A DNA stretch of 64,000 nt from Polymyxa betae (Eukaryota; Endomyxa; Phytomyxea; Plasmodiophorida; Plasmodiophoridae). The position numbers were made by a program, and so were the translations under genes. Shown piece after piece: positions 46,590-59,556 of the stretch (positions are counted from its first letter, which is position 1; the number at the start of each line of letters is the position of its first letter). The stretch spans positions 36,510 through 100,509 of the forward strand of contig RBZT01000328.1 in the NCBI GenBank assembly GCA_003693705.1. The letters run 5' to 3'. Below the pieces are notes generated by a model that had not been told where the DNA came from, ran no database searches, and was given only the letters and a program-made list of their open reading frames with translations.

Positions 46590-49500
46590 ATGAGAGCATC
46601 CATTGATAATCGAATCGAGCCAGCGTCGTCGAGCAGCGATGATGATCTCGACCTGGGTGCTGATCGCAGATCAATGGGCGCTTCCAGGAAGTTTTCGGGG
46701 ACTGTTTACTCGTCATACGAGGAGTTGATCGGCGCGTGGTCTGGTCACGGTATGACATCGACCCATATTCTGCATTGATAATGTTTTGAAAATTACGAGC
46801 AGAATTGTTCAGAGTATTCTTACAGAGCGATTTTGATGCAGACAAATTCTTTGCTGAAATGCAGCAGCAAAGCATGAGCAAAGTTCTCGAGAAATTGAAT
46901 GGTGCGCTGAGAACCATCGACCAGTGCATTTGCAACTCTGTATGATTTCTCAACTATTTTCGTAAAGTTCGTTCTCCGATTGTAATATAGGTAGCTGCTC
47001 ATTTAGAAGATTTGCTGCGCCAATCGATCCAGGTATATATGTTAAAAAATGCTGGAGATTTGGCTCAGAAAATGATAGATTACTGGAGTAGAACATGATG
47101 CCGAATCGTTGCTGTCTGATTGTGCTTTGCTTAAATCTACATACGATTCAATGTACTCTTCTGTTGTTAATCCACTGGATAAGATAAAAACTCTGGTTCG
47201 AACCGCCGATGATGCTCAGGTATTTCACCCAGAACGGTGCTCATTTTCATTCGAGATGAAGCAACTATAGGAACGTGCTCAACTGCTCAGGAATATACTT
47301 CGGTTCACTCAACTTGTCAAGAAGGCCAGAGAAAGCCTATCTGTCTCTCAGGAACAATCACGCTTTGCGTCGATTCTTTCCGAGATTTCTAATGTGGTGA
47401 CAGTCAACGAGCTTCATCATATTGATCGTTTAAATGAGGATTGTAAGTGGGTTCAGCATCAGATCTCTGCAGTTAGGTCTCACGTATGTGTTGGATGTAA
47501 TATTCTTTCGCGTTGACAAACACTCAGCTCAGGCAGAATTAACTCTCAAAGCAGCAATGCTTCAAAATAACCATGTCCAGATAGGCGCTTCTTTACAGGT
47601 TGTGTCTTGAGCCGGTCATCTCAAATATGTACTGAACCAGACGCAAGATTGCCTACAATTTGTCGACTCTGCCGAGTGCTGTTGAGGCTGTTCTCAGCGA
47701 GATCCAAGCTGACTTCATTGATGGTGTTGCGAAACTGTTTGATAAGGCAAAATTATTCAGTCCACAAGCGACAAAACCGAAAGTAGACCCTAACATTGTT
47801 TCAAGGCACTCTCTTTATTCGCGATTGTTAGGATCCTGAAGGTTTAACTTTTACTAATCCCGTTCGAAGTGCCATCTGGCAACGTTTGGAAAGTGTAACC
47901 TTGTTTTGGCTCTGCTTTTTAAATGCAATCAACTCGACTCATTAGATATTTGATAACGTTTTCGATACGGTGACCTGCATCCATGCTCTCCATTCCGTCT
48001 TAAGCAAGAAATCCGATCCGATAACGCGTCATACCTACGCCGAAATCATAGGTCGCGATATGGGCGCGCTCGTTGATCTTACACTTGGATATCTGGATAT
48101 TGTTCACAAACGTCTTTGCGAACTTGCAGGTTGGTTTATGCGGGTTTGCAAGTACAAGGTTTCAGTTGTCTTTTAGATTCTACCAAAACAGTATCGAATA
48201 TACTTGTCGAAGAATTTCCCCGCCTTTATGACATTTGCGAATCATGTTGGCAACGTGGGCTTGCACGATTACTTCCATCGGATGCCCGCCTACACATCTT
48301 CAGAACTATCGAGATATTCCAAAACCGCTATCTTAGCGATCGTGTCGAAAAAGTTCAGGTTTGAGGAAATTTCTCCTGAAACGCGCTCAAGCAGCATTCT
48401 AATTGCAGCCTCAGGATCCGCTAGCACTCATGTTTCCATCTGGGGTCAATTTAGCCTCAGCAAGTGTTCCAACCATATCAGATGTCGCCACAATGCTGAA
48501 TTGCATTTTGGATACATTGGCTTCATTAGAATCGTAAGCAAATTTTGAAATCGTCTCGGGACTCTCAGTTTTATTGCAGACGAAATGATTTACAGCGATT
48601 TGTTCTCAAAGGCGTAGTGGGGCCGTTGAATCTTTGTGTATCAAAATGTGAAGGTCTGATTAATTATTTAAGATAAGCGCTGGATCCATTATTGAATTTA
48701 TTGACACAGGTCTCATTGGTAGCGAAACTTCTTTATCGCCTCTTCTTTGGAATCAATCAGCTTTTGATCGATTCAACGCTATTCTCTCAATTGCAAGTAG
48801 GCATCAGTGTTCGGATTATCATCGCTAATTCGATCTAGCTTATCTGGATCTGAATCTCGCTGCATTAGCTCAAGGCACACATCATCGTTGCCGTCTTCTT
48901 TCAAAAGAGATTAGCGAACCTCTATTGCGACCAGTAAGGCAAAATGTGAAAAACATCGGATTTCAGATTCTAGACCCAATTTTCGCTCTCACTCGTAACA
49001 ATCTTGAGCTTGCACTGGAAGCAGAATCTTCTATCATTTCTGCTGTGCAGTCTGAGCTTGATCGCAATAAAAGTAGTCTGCTTAGACTATGTTCAAAGCC
49101 AGGATTTTTGCGATTCTATATCCGACCGTTTATCCAAAAGGTGCCACTAAAACTTTGTCGCTGGGTTGCTTTAACAAACCGATATTTAGCTTGAGACCAC
49201 TATTCTCTATCGATTCGCAGCAATTTTGTCTTCTGGGGTCATTCGTATTTCAAGGATTCAACAAGTATGTGACCAGCTTAAGACAATTGAAGATCTATTG
49301 AAAAACTATGCCAACTTCCCTGATCCTCGTAAAAGGCAGGATATGGTGAGAAGGAGTGCTATCCATTTTGCATCAGTCCAGACTAATACACTGATATTGT
49401 AGGTGGCACTTGGCAAGCAGTTGGTTGTCAAAATTCCTGTCTTTCGAAACTGGATTGGTTGTGATGATTGGAGGCCACCGAATGATTCCGAGATCGCTAT

Positions 49501-49783
49501 CATTCCTAAGATAATTTTTGTCTGCTCTTCGGTTGGGATGGCGCAAAGTATTTGTTGTTTCTTCACATTCGGACGCTATTAATTGCCTTTGCTAGGTCTA
49601 ATTCCTGTTTGCGACCTTCTTTGTATATCACCGACGAAACTATATCAATTGATGCTAACACAGACCGAATCCGAAGCGATGAAGCTTTGCAGAGAACAGA
49701 TTATTCCAAATATGGTTCCAGATGATGAGAAATCTAGAAGTATTCTGCAGTTCGTAACCAATCTAGTTAACAATACAACCTGA
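46590..49783 (+). CDS. COG5: Conserved oligomeric Golgi complex subunit 5
   Basis: COG5 belongs to lobe B of the COG tether for retrograde traffic within the Golgi. The gene is split into about ten exons by 45-60-nt introns. The order is: a short acidic N-terminus; SDFDADKFFAEMQQQSMSKV and LEKLNGALRTIDQCI; AAHLEDLLRQSIQ; DPLDK-type helices; then RNILRFTQLVKKARESL near 47310, which matches the conserved LRRI-x-R-x-L-x-L-x-x-R-L region. Then come NLSTLPSAVEAVLSEIQADF near 47660, LSKKSDPITRH near 48010 and LLPSDARLHIF with a C-terminal helix set. The protein ends at 49783. Recognition rests on helix pattern and motif order rather than one strong signature. Confidence 0.75.
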
Positions 49784-49871
49784 AATACCGTAACATCCGA
49801 ATAATCAATCTGAAAATGATAAAAAACTATTTGCTGTATGAGAGAAAGATCGAACTGTATAATGAATATGA

Positions 49872-52800
49872 CTATTTTCTTGATTTCTTACTACGCTTTG
49901 ATGGACGACGGTCATCGTCATCTTCTCGTCCTCTTCGCGCTGCCCGTTCTTGTTCCTCCCGAATAGCATCCTAGATAACAGATTTGAAATAAATCAAAAA
50001 GAACAAACATTATTTTTACCCTCTCAAGATCTTCCCAAGTCGGTCCCTCATCTTCCTCCTCCTCGTCATCTTCGTCATCAGTCATATCACCACCTACAGA
50101 AAAATATGGAAAAAATGTCAGAAAGCTAAGGGCGCATCGCTACTTTCGTATTCTTCTGAGTCTTGGTCATCTTCAAGTTCATCATCATCATCATCATCAT
50201 TTTCATCTTCATACTCAGATTCTTGTTCAGACTGAGACCTGAATCAAGATTTATTGTCACGTCCAAGACGTAATGGTGGTTACCATACGCGTTCTCATCG
50301 TCGGCTTTTGAGCCCAGAATTGACGCCCAGCCCCCTTGTTCAGTGAAGAAAAACGCAGCGTCCTCTTTAATGACTTTGAGAATATTCTGAAAGAGTTGTG
50401 AGGAAAAATCAACGAAATGAATTCATCTTACATTCCACTGAAGGTTCACTGCACCAACAAAATAGGCAATGTCGGATTCAGTTAAATATTGTTGAATAGA
50501 GTCTAGATGATCCCTTGGAATGGATCGGATTTTGACGATGGGTCTTTCGAAGTCTTTGAAGACAAAAACAAGATCAAAGTTCCGAAGATGGAACTATCAG
50601 AGATACTCAGTTGAAACTTCACTCGACCGCTCCAAAAAATATACCTGAACACGTTCGAAGTAGGCAATTTCAACTTCATCGAGGAACATCACAAAAGGTG
50701 GTGTGTCATCCAATGCAACCAAAGCATGGACGGTTGGCAAGACATTAACATTCGTCTTATTTGGGACTCCAGGGAACATAATCTCACGGTAAGGAATATC
50801 GAACTCAAATTTATGGGAACTAGGGCCAAAAGTTACGACAAAATGGAAATCGATCGACTAGAATCTATACCTATCTAAAGCAGCAACAACATCCTCGACG
50901 TTGCGGGCAAATTCACGAAACTTCTCATTGAATCTAAAAAAACTGAATTAAAGAAATCAAACAGCAAACGCGCAGACCTGTTTCGACGGATACGTTCTTG
51001 CTGTTCTTCTGCAATGCCATCTCGGTCGTACTGACCTTTGCGATTAGCTCCAACCAGATCTTGCGATGACTCAACAACATCGACAAAGAATTGTACAAAC
51101 TATATCGAACTTAGACAAGGTTGCAATGAAAGTGACTTATACATTTGTTCGCTTCTTGGCGATAATCAGCGGACTATGCAGTTCAAAATGGAGCAGAACG
51201 GAGATGGTGTTATCACAAGGTTGAAAGAAGGCGTGCTTGATATTACGGTACAGAATCTCGAGTTTCTGACCTTTGTTTCCGGAAAACAACAGCCCATCTC
51301 GATGAGTTTGTAATGTTCCCTAAGTGGTCATGAACTTGCGGATTTGGAACAAATCGAAGTGAACGTACCGTCAACTTCTTACCGCCAAGATTCGGTCTGA
51401 TCTGCAATTCACGAAGTTTAAAGTCATAACGTGGATCTCTGTTCAGTTGTAAAGGGGCCTGCTCAACAAACGATGCTCTATCGCTTCGCTCCTTTTCCTG
51501 TTGGCTAAAGCAAGATAATCAGTACAGATCAAGAGAAGTCGATCAGCACTGCAACCTAATCCTCTTTTGCAACTCTTTGATAAGACGAAGACTCTTGTTG
51601 AGGTTGCGATCGTCGCTGGCTCGAAATGTCAACTCTTTGATGAAGATTTTGGAATGGTCCGCGTAAGGCTGCAAAAATCAGAAATGCAACAACCCATGTG
51701 CAATAATTCGACCTGCAATGCTTGGGCTGCCTGGGCAGATCCAGGAGCGGCGAGGTTAATTCTGAGATAAGTGTTATTTCCCATTTCTTGAGTTGAAACC
51801 GATTTGATAAAAGAAATATGAAATGGAACAAGACGGCGATTGATAGGAACCAGAATTGCCTCGCGCTGCATATCAACCTGAAGTGGTTCAATAAACAAAA
51901 ATGCAGTAAGTTTAGAGAGATTTACATGAATCTGATTCTTGACAGCATCGCGAGGATAATCCCGAACACTATCATAAGCTTGAACAACAGCATTCTTGAC
52001 ACGTCGCACAGCAGTATCTAATTAATAGTCAGATTTGGTTGAAACTGTCACACATTATCAACCTGGCTGATCGGCATCTCCACTGTATTTTAGACGGGCT
52101 TGCTCTTGTTTTCGTTCAATAAGCTCTTGTTGCGCTTTCCTGCGTTTCTCTTCTTTTTTTTGCTGTTCCAGATCGATCTTTCCTGCAGAGCGTGTTGCAC
52201 GGGTACGGGGACCGTGACCATCTAACACGTTCATGAGAATAATCACGACAATAACATGAAAACCCACCAAGCATCATCGAGGTCGGAATTTCAATAGCCT
52301 CGTCGTCATCATCTTCTTCCTCCATTTCTAGTTTATAAGATACAGAGCTTAAAGCGAATTTAGATTTTGTCAGACAAGCGGCAAGACCTGCAAACATTTC
52401 AAAAAAAGAAATCTCACGTTGGCAAACAAAACATAGCAGACCGTTCTTAATGACAACAGTATCATTGAGAAGCATGGCGGCCGTCTTCTTCTTGGATTTT
52501 AATCCATTGAATCCAACCGATAATATGAAGACCATATTCTCTTTAAAAACAGAGGTACTCTTGGAATTCAACATGAATGACGAATCGCGATATTCCTGCC
52601 CGGTAAGAAATCCGCAATTCTTCACAAAAGCAGGAAGAAGAGTACTGGACCGTGAAGAACCACGAATAACGTTGATTGCTGCCTTCCAGACTTCGTTGGC
52701 TGCATGACCGGGTCGCATTGCCTCTAAACAAGCCTCGCGAACCTGAACAGAATCAGTGAGATTCTTATAACGGGATTGATAGTGGTGAATTACTTGTAGG

Positions 52801-53920
52801 AGAACATTGTACGCTGCTTCAAGGCTCTTCTCAGGATTAATGAAGTATGTACGAGCGACACTGCTACAGTAAGTACCATAACGTGCACCTGCAGTGATTA
52901 TGATAACGTCAGGCGATAGATTATTGTCATTGCTGTAAGCAGATGGGCGTAAATCGAATGGGCCTCCAGATTGAATAATCGGAGTAAAACATGATTCACA
53001 TTCGCCCGCCTCCAATGTCAAATTCATTGCTGCAAATAGACTTTCCAGGGCAGTTGACGAATCAGAAGTAAACCTGAGCGTGATCAGTTCATGTCAAGAG
53101 AGAACTAATTGTTGATACAGTTGCTCTGCATCATCTGCAATACTGGAATGGGTAATATCGACTCCTTCGTCAAGACTCTTTTCAATTGCAGGCAGAATTT
53201 GTTTTTGAATGATGAGGTCGGAAACCGTTGCAGCATTGGTAAACAATTCAACCTCCGACCCTGATCGAATTGCCATGGCCATTGATAATCCAAGAGAGCA
53301 ATCAACAATCTCACAGCCCTAACAGAAATATAACTGAACGATAATTGCAGAATTGAATATCAACCAACATCAAGGTCTCTGAGCGTTTTCGAAACAACTT
53401 GCATGATTCCGTCCTCTGGGAAGTCCTTAACAACAGCTCCAACACGTGGCCTCTCTGCTCCAGCAAGAGATTGTTGAATTAATTTGACAACCTGACTCTT
53501 TGCATCGCTTTTTTCCATAACTGTTAAAGATACAGGAACGACCAGGCCAGCCGATTCAACAGGTCGAAAGATATCAACTAACAACGAATTAAACAAATCT
53601 TAGAGGAATATACAAAGTGAACTTACTCTTCTTCTTTCCACCGATTATAAACAGTTTGCTTTTAGATAATATCATTAAAGTATCAGCTAATTCGAAGCCA
53701 GTCAGCCATAATTGCAATGCAATCGACTTCCGGAAAATAACATCTTGATTGTTCTTGCCGACAGCAATCACGATGTATTCGGCAGATCCAAACGATTCTG
53801 CCTCAATCTGACAGTGAAATTAAACGATAGCTAGATCGATAGAGATACCGCCTCCCAGACCTTCCAGGTCTTATACAAACGAGCGATACGTGTTCGAAAA
53901 TTATCGACATCCAGCGACAT
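49872..53920 (-). CDS. SPT16: FACT histone chaperone subunit SPT16
   Basis: SPT16, with SSRP1/POB3, moves H2A-H2B during transcription and replication. It starts at ATG 53920 with MSLDVDNFRTRIARLYKTWK, joined across an intron to IEAESFGSAEYIVIAVGKNN. LQLWLTGFELADTLMIL follows, the N-terminal lobe. The inactive peptidase-M24-like domain spans about 52300-53280, with SDVIIITAGARYGTYCSS-like and NMVFILSVGFNGL motifs. The linker is basic and Lys/Glu-rich near 52100-52190. Middle-domain exons run from about 50230 to 52000. The C-terminus has a long Asp/Glu stretch (about 50155-50225) and ends in a Lys/Arg-rich tail (PSKRSKKSRK). At least ten introns are present. It is convergent with COG5, about 90 bases apart. 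Confidence 0.92.
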
Positions 53921-54353
53921 GAGAAGCAGAAGAGAAGTGTTGAGGCGCTGGTTTGAATCAGATGTGAGAGATGCAATAATGACAATGGACCTGGCAACCT
54001 TTTAATGAAGATAGTTCGCACTATATAGACACATCTCCGCTATTAACACTTTTATAAATACAACTTTCCAGAATAGGGATCAACCAGGGGTTCTCTTCAC
54101 CATTTCTGCCTAGTTGGCATTTGGTGTTAATAGTTCAACAGTATTCATCAATCTCACGTAGCCAGTTTCAGCAGTCCCATCTCCTGGAAAACGGGGTTTT
54201 GGTCTCCCATTGATCCTGGTTGCAAGTGATTTCAGAGCATAATCCTGGTTGCAAGTGATTTCAAAGCAACATTTGATTGCTGATCGACGTCTGATTGACG
54301 AACCCGGAAAATTTTTGCAAGAAACCCTGTTTTGGGAGATGTGTTGATCACTG
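53921..54353. promoter_or_regulatory. Divergent promoter region, SPT16 and COQ10, with a direct repeat
   Basis: About 430 bases between divergent genes. It contains a 27-bp direct repeat (54213-54239 and 54242-54268) sharing ATCCTGGTTGCAAGTGATTT and differing at one base. No other element can be assigned. Confidence 0.5.
54213..54268 (+). repeat. Direct repeat, 27 bp, two copies
   Basis: Both copies begin ATCCTGGTTGCAAGTGATTT and continue CAGAGCA or CAAAGCA. They are separated by two bases and lie upstream of COQ10 and SPT16. They could be a local duplication or a paired binding site. Confidence 0.9.
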
Positions 54354-55168
54354 ATGCGGTATTGTTATTATTTGAAGGCGAGATTTCATTCAGAGTTCAT
54401 GTCCTTATCAGGACTGGGTTCTATTCATTGTCTCAAGATAACAACCATTAGGCTGGGTCCTGCATATCCATATCGTCTATATCATTCTTGTCGTATTCCA
54501 TCTATCCATCATACTCCCAACCATTATCTGGTCTCTCCCTGCTGTCGTAGACGATTTCACTCGGGTCTAGGACATTGGTCCCATAATGCCAGTTATCCAT
54601 CTGCTAGGAGATCATCAAATCTTAATAACATCAGTCGTCGTTTCTTTCATTATACCAAACAAATGTCGACGAAACTACCAGCCGCCGCCTTTTACGATTG
54701 TGTAGCAGATGTCGGTCGTTATTCAACGTTCGTCCCTTATTGTACGATGTCGGAAGTTGTGTGGCGATCCCCTGACGGAACCTCGATGTTGGCTGATATG
54801 GGTATCGGTTTCATCCAGTTTAAGGAAATGTTCTCTATCAAGTTCGCTGTACTATCTTTAACTGAAATTGGCCAGATATCGATCACGAGTAATGCTTGAG
54901 AAGGACCCACCTAATTATATGATAGCCGCCACAGCTATAGATTCGGTAATAAGAACTTATGATGTTTTGCCATTCTGATTCTTATTGGAAATAGTCGCTA
55001 TTTACGTGTATGGATTCAAGATGGGATATTCTTGGAACAGAACCGCTCAGTACTGACGTTAAGTTCTCTATTGATATGGAGCCTGTCTCAAAGCTTCATG
55101 CTTTGGCAATGCAATTCGTCTTTGAAGATGTAGCAAAGCAACAATTGAATGCATTCATACGAAGGTAG
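54354..55168 (+). CDS. COQ10: COQ10, coenzyme Q-binding START-domain protein
   Basis: COQ10 binds coenzyme Q in mitochondria and is needed for its function in respiration. The N-terminus is Arg/Ser/His-rich and acid-poor, as in a mitochondrial presequence; starts at 54354 or 54399 are both possible. The START/polyketide-cyclase fold begins with AAAFYDCVADVGRYSTFVPY, then MSEVVWRSPDG and MLADMGIGFIQFKEMFSIKF. After one or two introns the last exon has SRWDILGTEP, VKFSIDMEPVSKLHALAMQF and FEDVAKQQLNAFIRR, ending at 55168. These match the C-terminal helix of the family. The exon between 54900 and 55010 is not resolved. Confidence 0.8.
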
Positions 55169-55223
55169 AATAAGTGATATCCTGTTCTGGTCCAGTTTTG
55201 AGATTCGTCTCAGATGCAATGCT

Positions 55224-56333
55224 ATGTTAAAGCCAGTGATCAGAGTTGCAGCTGTCGATGAAGTTGACTTCAGAACCTGTATTCGAGATATCATCTCATT
55301 AGTTCCCAGTTCAAGTACTATCAGAGGTTGCTTAACGATATCAGATGTCGTTTACTTTAAACTCGCTGACGTTTGTGTGTGTGACAGGCGAGTTCTCTCG
55401 CGAAGTATTCGATTTCTACAGCCGTCTTCTGGATCGCTATCAGAAATCGGTGTTCAGTTATGAAGAGTTCGTGGAAATTTGCCGGTGAGATTCGAGACTT
55501 TCAAAAACTCGATGCTTGTTGTTTTATAACACCAATGCATAGCGATATTGGTCGAAATGAAGATATCGAGCTTATGCATAGATATGCTTGTCTTTCAATA
55601 GCTGAAGATCCCGAAATTGCAGAGTGTTCTTGGGAGATGTTACGCCCTGATGACAGTTATAATTTCATTTCCAGGCTTGATGCATTGGTTTCTCTATATT
55701 TCCTAACAGACGACTATATTCTTGACAGGTGGTTGCATTTTAATGTGATTCCTTCATACTAAATTGCCCATATCTCAGGACTTGTTTCTATATTTTTCGT
55801 CAATTTTCCGACAAAACTCGACCTGCTGCTGATTTTGCAGCTGCCACCAGACGAATCTTCAAGCTGCAATTGAAAATGCTTCGACATATGCTCCCAAGTA
55901 AGTGAATGTAGAGCGTTGTGTTTCAATTGCCAGCAACCTTTCCACAGGTTTTATTGTTAGAGCTGTACAACCGTTATCGAAGAACTTGAGAGATTTACAA
56001 GAAGCCACACGTTTAATTGGTACCTTTCTAACAAAGTTCTAATCGGTTTTCTGATATTTTTAGGCGCTTACGGGACCATGGAAGATTTGCTGCAAAAACT
56101 GGAAATAGAAATGGAAGCGCTGGTAAGCGATGTGTTCTATCAGGTATAGTCCTAGATTGCATTTGTGCACGACCTTGCTCATCATACCATTATAGTCTGG
56201 GTCGCAGACCCTCAACGTCTCAATCTGGATGCAATATCTTGCTCAACATCAAGATTTCATCAAGAATGCCTCCGTGAAGGGATTTATATCGCACCTAACA
56301 ATGACATTGTCTAATATAAATCATATACGTTAA
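55224..56333 (+). CDS. Unrecognised multi-exon protein
   Basis: A good start is ATG 55224 (MLKPVIRVAAVDEVDF), about 55 bases after the COQ10 stop. A 64-nt intron (donor GTTGCT, acceptor GACAG) joins SSSTIR to GEFSREVFDFYSRLLDRYQK. The next intron joins FVEICR to DIGRNEDIELMHRYACLSIA. Later exons carry RLDALVSLYFLTDDYILDR, then AADFAAATRRIFKLQLKMLR, GFIVRAVQPLSKNLRDLQEA, AYGTMEDLLQKLEIEMEALV and IWMQYLAQHQDFIKNASVKG. The stop is at 56333. The protein is acidic, helical and soluble, about 290 residues. Frames and splice sites are consistent, so I am confident it is a gene, but I do not recognise its family. Confidence 0.65.
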
Positions 56334-56444
56334 GGATATTGAAATAGTATGGAGAATCTCTTACTAGAATATGATAGTGAGCCCTGTTTATAGTTACACA
56401 CTACATATCTAATCCTTCTCTATGTATGAAACTTTCTGTATTTA

Positions 56445-57647
56445 ATGAGGTTATACATCTTGATTGTGGCTCTTTTATGTCCATGCCGATCTGATCCTAT
56501 CTGGAGATCAGGCCTCTTGAATGATCAACTCAATGCAACATTGGCCTGGTCTTTCAATGACACGGTCATCTCGTTCGTTGTGTCAGCGAAAGCGGATGGA
56601 TATGTAGCGATTGGGATATCACCAGATGGTCATATGCCTAATAGCTATGTGGTTATTGGTGCTGTTACTGATACCAATTCTTGGGTTGAAGAGTACAAAA
56701 CTTTAGGACATCATGAACAAGGTGTGCAACAAACGTCTCGAAATTTATTAAAAGAAACATTGGCTAAGCATCAAGATGGTACGTATCTCTGTAATATTCC
56801 AAAATTGTAAATAAAGTATTTCAGGTCAGACCACAATTATGTTTAGTCGAGCTATTCAAGATGATATATATCCTATAAGGACAGATAAAATGATTAATAT
56901 GATCTGGGCGTTGCATGAAACATCTTCTATCGTTATTCCGCATACATCACAAGGATCAGTTGCTGTAAATCTAGCTACAGGAGATCTGCAATATACACCA
57001 AATCCACCCCCTGGTATAACAATGCATGGTCAGTAAATCCAGTAACTGCAGATATAATCTCATCATATCAAGGATTGTTGATGTTCTTGGCATTCGGTTG
57101 TATTATTCCAATAAGCGTATTGATAGCACGATTTTCTGAGTCCGATCATCGGATCCGACAGCATCGAGGTCTGCAAATTTTGGCTATTCTGGTAATCTGT
57201 GGTGCCTTCTCTTTAGCAATAGTTCACGTCAAACACGTCGACGATCAACATTTCAATGGTACGTCAAATGGTTCTATTGAACTATGTATGGCTGATGAAG
57301 GAATCCTTGTAGCCAAACACCGACAGCTTGGTTTAGTTGTGGTTATTATAGCACTTGTTAATGCTATTATTGGACCAATAAGTAGCTGTGCTGGTAATGG
57401 TAGACAATATGCTCTTTGGTCATGGATACATTTCCTACTGGGCAGGATCATATTCGTTCTGGGTCCCATCACCATATTCTCAGGATTATTAACATATCAT
57501 GAAGTGATTGGATTGAATGTGTCACCTTTCTTATCAATCCATGTAGCTGTCACTATTATCATCTGGATGGTGGCTATTGTTCTGCAAGTCAGGAAATATG
57601 CTAAACAACGTCAATTCATATCTGTTCCTGATAGTCCTCGTCGCTGA
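56445..57647 (+). CDS. DOMON domain plus cytochrome b561 membrane protein
   Basis: A signal peptide (YILIVALLCPCRS) is followed by a DOMON domain: LNATLAWSFNDTVISFVVSA, GYVAIGISPDGHMPNSYVV and MIWALHET. DOMON domains of this kind bind haem b. Two introns interrupt it (near 56770-56824 and 57030). The C-terminal part (about 57075-57620) is a cytochrome b561 membrane domain with six helices. Its haem-ligand histidines are in the usual places: IRQHRGLQ, AIVHVKHVDDQHF, KHRQLGLVVV and WSWIHFLLGR. Such fusions carry electrons across membranes, often from ascorbate to an outside acceptor such as Fe3+. The short tail is basic. Confidence 0.88.
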
Positions 57648-57754
57648 ATAAAACATTGAATTCTGATTAATGTGACGAGTCCGCTTTTCAAAAGCTCAAA
57701 GCTGACTGCTGTCATCATCCCTCGTCGGCCATCACACTCATTTCTTAATCGATA

Positions 57755-59426
57755 ATGACAATCAACATGACGTCTTTCAAACATACTCAAACCACCATTT
57801 TAGATCCGGTGAAGTCTCACGAGCCAACCGCCTTCTGGTTCCTTCGTCGTTCTTTTTTAATGGCGCCAATCGTTGGTATCTTGGCCATGATTCTCATTAC
57901 GCCTGACCCGGTATTTGACATTCGCCTTCATCAGAATGGACAAGACGCCTATATCGATGTTCAAGTTAATGGACAATTGAGCAATCTTGGACATAAACTC
58001 AGCTCTATGTTAAACTGTAGTCGAATTGTTCGACGAGTTGGTGATCCTGAGTTTGAACCCTGTCAAGTATATCATAGCTCAGGAATGTTAATCTCTACCT
58101 TACATGACCTACCTGATATGAAAAGCCCAGTTGATTTGTATTTGGTGCCACCTGGGCGCCCTTTTATGTGGCCTTCAGTTCATGTAGGTCATCAGGCTCA
58201 TGCAGGCCATGTGCCAACAGCTGATCAACACAGCATTATCGTCGAGACATTGTCAATGTCGCCCCGAGTGTTTCGTATCCACAATATAATGAGCGAAGAT
58301 GAGGTCGATCAAGTTCTGAAAGAGGCCCGTGATGTCAGACAGAAGAACGTCTCAGACAGATATCGAAGTAATATAAATGAGAGAAGAACTGGTGAAGATT
58401 GGTATTACTTGATATGGAATTGTGTTCCATTGTAAAGTAATCTGGAACTTAGGAATGCCGATAAGTCAGAGACAGTAGAAGCTATTCGTCAAAGAACACG
58501 AGCCATGTTAGGAATGAATGTACCAGATTCATGGTCAGAACCTTTTGAAATGCTCATCTATGGTCCTGGAAAGTGTTTCACATTGCATGATGATTATATC
58601 GATGCTGAGACTCTATCATATCAACCAGAATTTGATATTCGAAGTGAATTGCTGTAAGCTGCTTTCTGGTTTGATCTAGCTCATGATTGCCAATGTATGA
58701 ATAGTGGGAGCAATCGGTATGCGACTGTAATCTTTTACTTTAACGATGTGGAATTGGGTGGAGAGACCGTCTTCGCATATGGCGACCCGATTCCAGGAAT
58801 GGCAATCGATAATCAAGATGCCATCATTGAACATATCATGTCGAACAATACCGAAGCTGAGCTCCTAAAAGCCGCAGGAATCCATCCGGGCACGTTTGAG
58901 ATGTCGCTGCTGGCGACATGTCGGTCCAGATTCTCAGTAAAACCGAAACGTGGTTCGGCTGTTTTATTCTACAACCAGTTGCCTGAGGGAGGAGTTGATG
59001 TTAAAGCACTTCATGGTAATACTTATTGATCTCAGACATGGATTTGATGATTCAGTATCTAATAGGAGGATGCCCTGTATTGAAAGGTAGCGACTTAGTC
59101 ATGCAAATTTCTGTAAAGCCTAAACTGTTCTAGGGGAGAAAGTTGCTGCAAATATTATCACATGGAATGGGCCGACCAATCTTGCTAGTGAAGAAGAGAT
59201 AGAAGCCCTGATCTCACAGACGCTTTACAGCGAAAATAAATCCCTAGAGTCCGATATGATGGCCAACCAAGACGTTGAAATGAATCACGAAGACGAATAT
59301 ATTGTTGAAGAAGACGAGAAAATGGATGGCGATGACGAAATGGAAACTGGAGATGAAGATATGATGCAGGAAGAAGAACCGACCGATGAAGTGACAGATA
59401 TTTCTAATGTCCAGAATAAAGATTAA
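57755..59426 (+). CDS. Prolyl 4-hydroxylase-like 2-oxoglutarate dioxygenase with acidic tail
   Basis: P4H enzymes hydroxylate proline using Fe2+, 2-oxoglutarate and O2. A cytosolic N-terminus and one membrane anchor (FLMAPIVGILAMILI) suggest a type II ER or Golgi protein. RVFRIHNIMSEDEVDQVLKE starts the catalytic domain. A 36-nt intron at 58402-58437 joins GEDC to NLELRN. IYGPGKCFTLHDDYIDAETL contains the HxD iron ligands. A later exon has RYATVIFYFNDVELGGETVF. LHG joined across an intron to GCPVLKGEKVAANIITWN contains the distal His and the Lys that binds 2-oxoglutarate. The C-terminus is a highly acidic Asp/Glu/Met tail of about 55 residues, unusual for the family. The stop is at 59426. Confidence 0.88.
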
Positions 59427-59556
59427 CTGCACGAAACAGCTCAAAATAAAACCGGAAAATAATGCATCAACAAAATACAGAATAAACGACATCAAATAGA
59501 ATATAATGGATTGGGTTGCTTGAAGGATGGTCTTAAGTATAGTCTGATTGACTATA

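Noticed and set aside
47195..47215. GGTTCGAACC-like sequence resembling a tRNA T-loop
   Set aside because: It lies inside a COG5 coding exon (KIKTLVRTADDAQ) and has no matching acceptor or D-arm around it.
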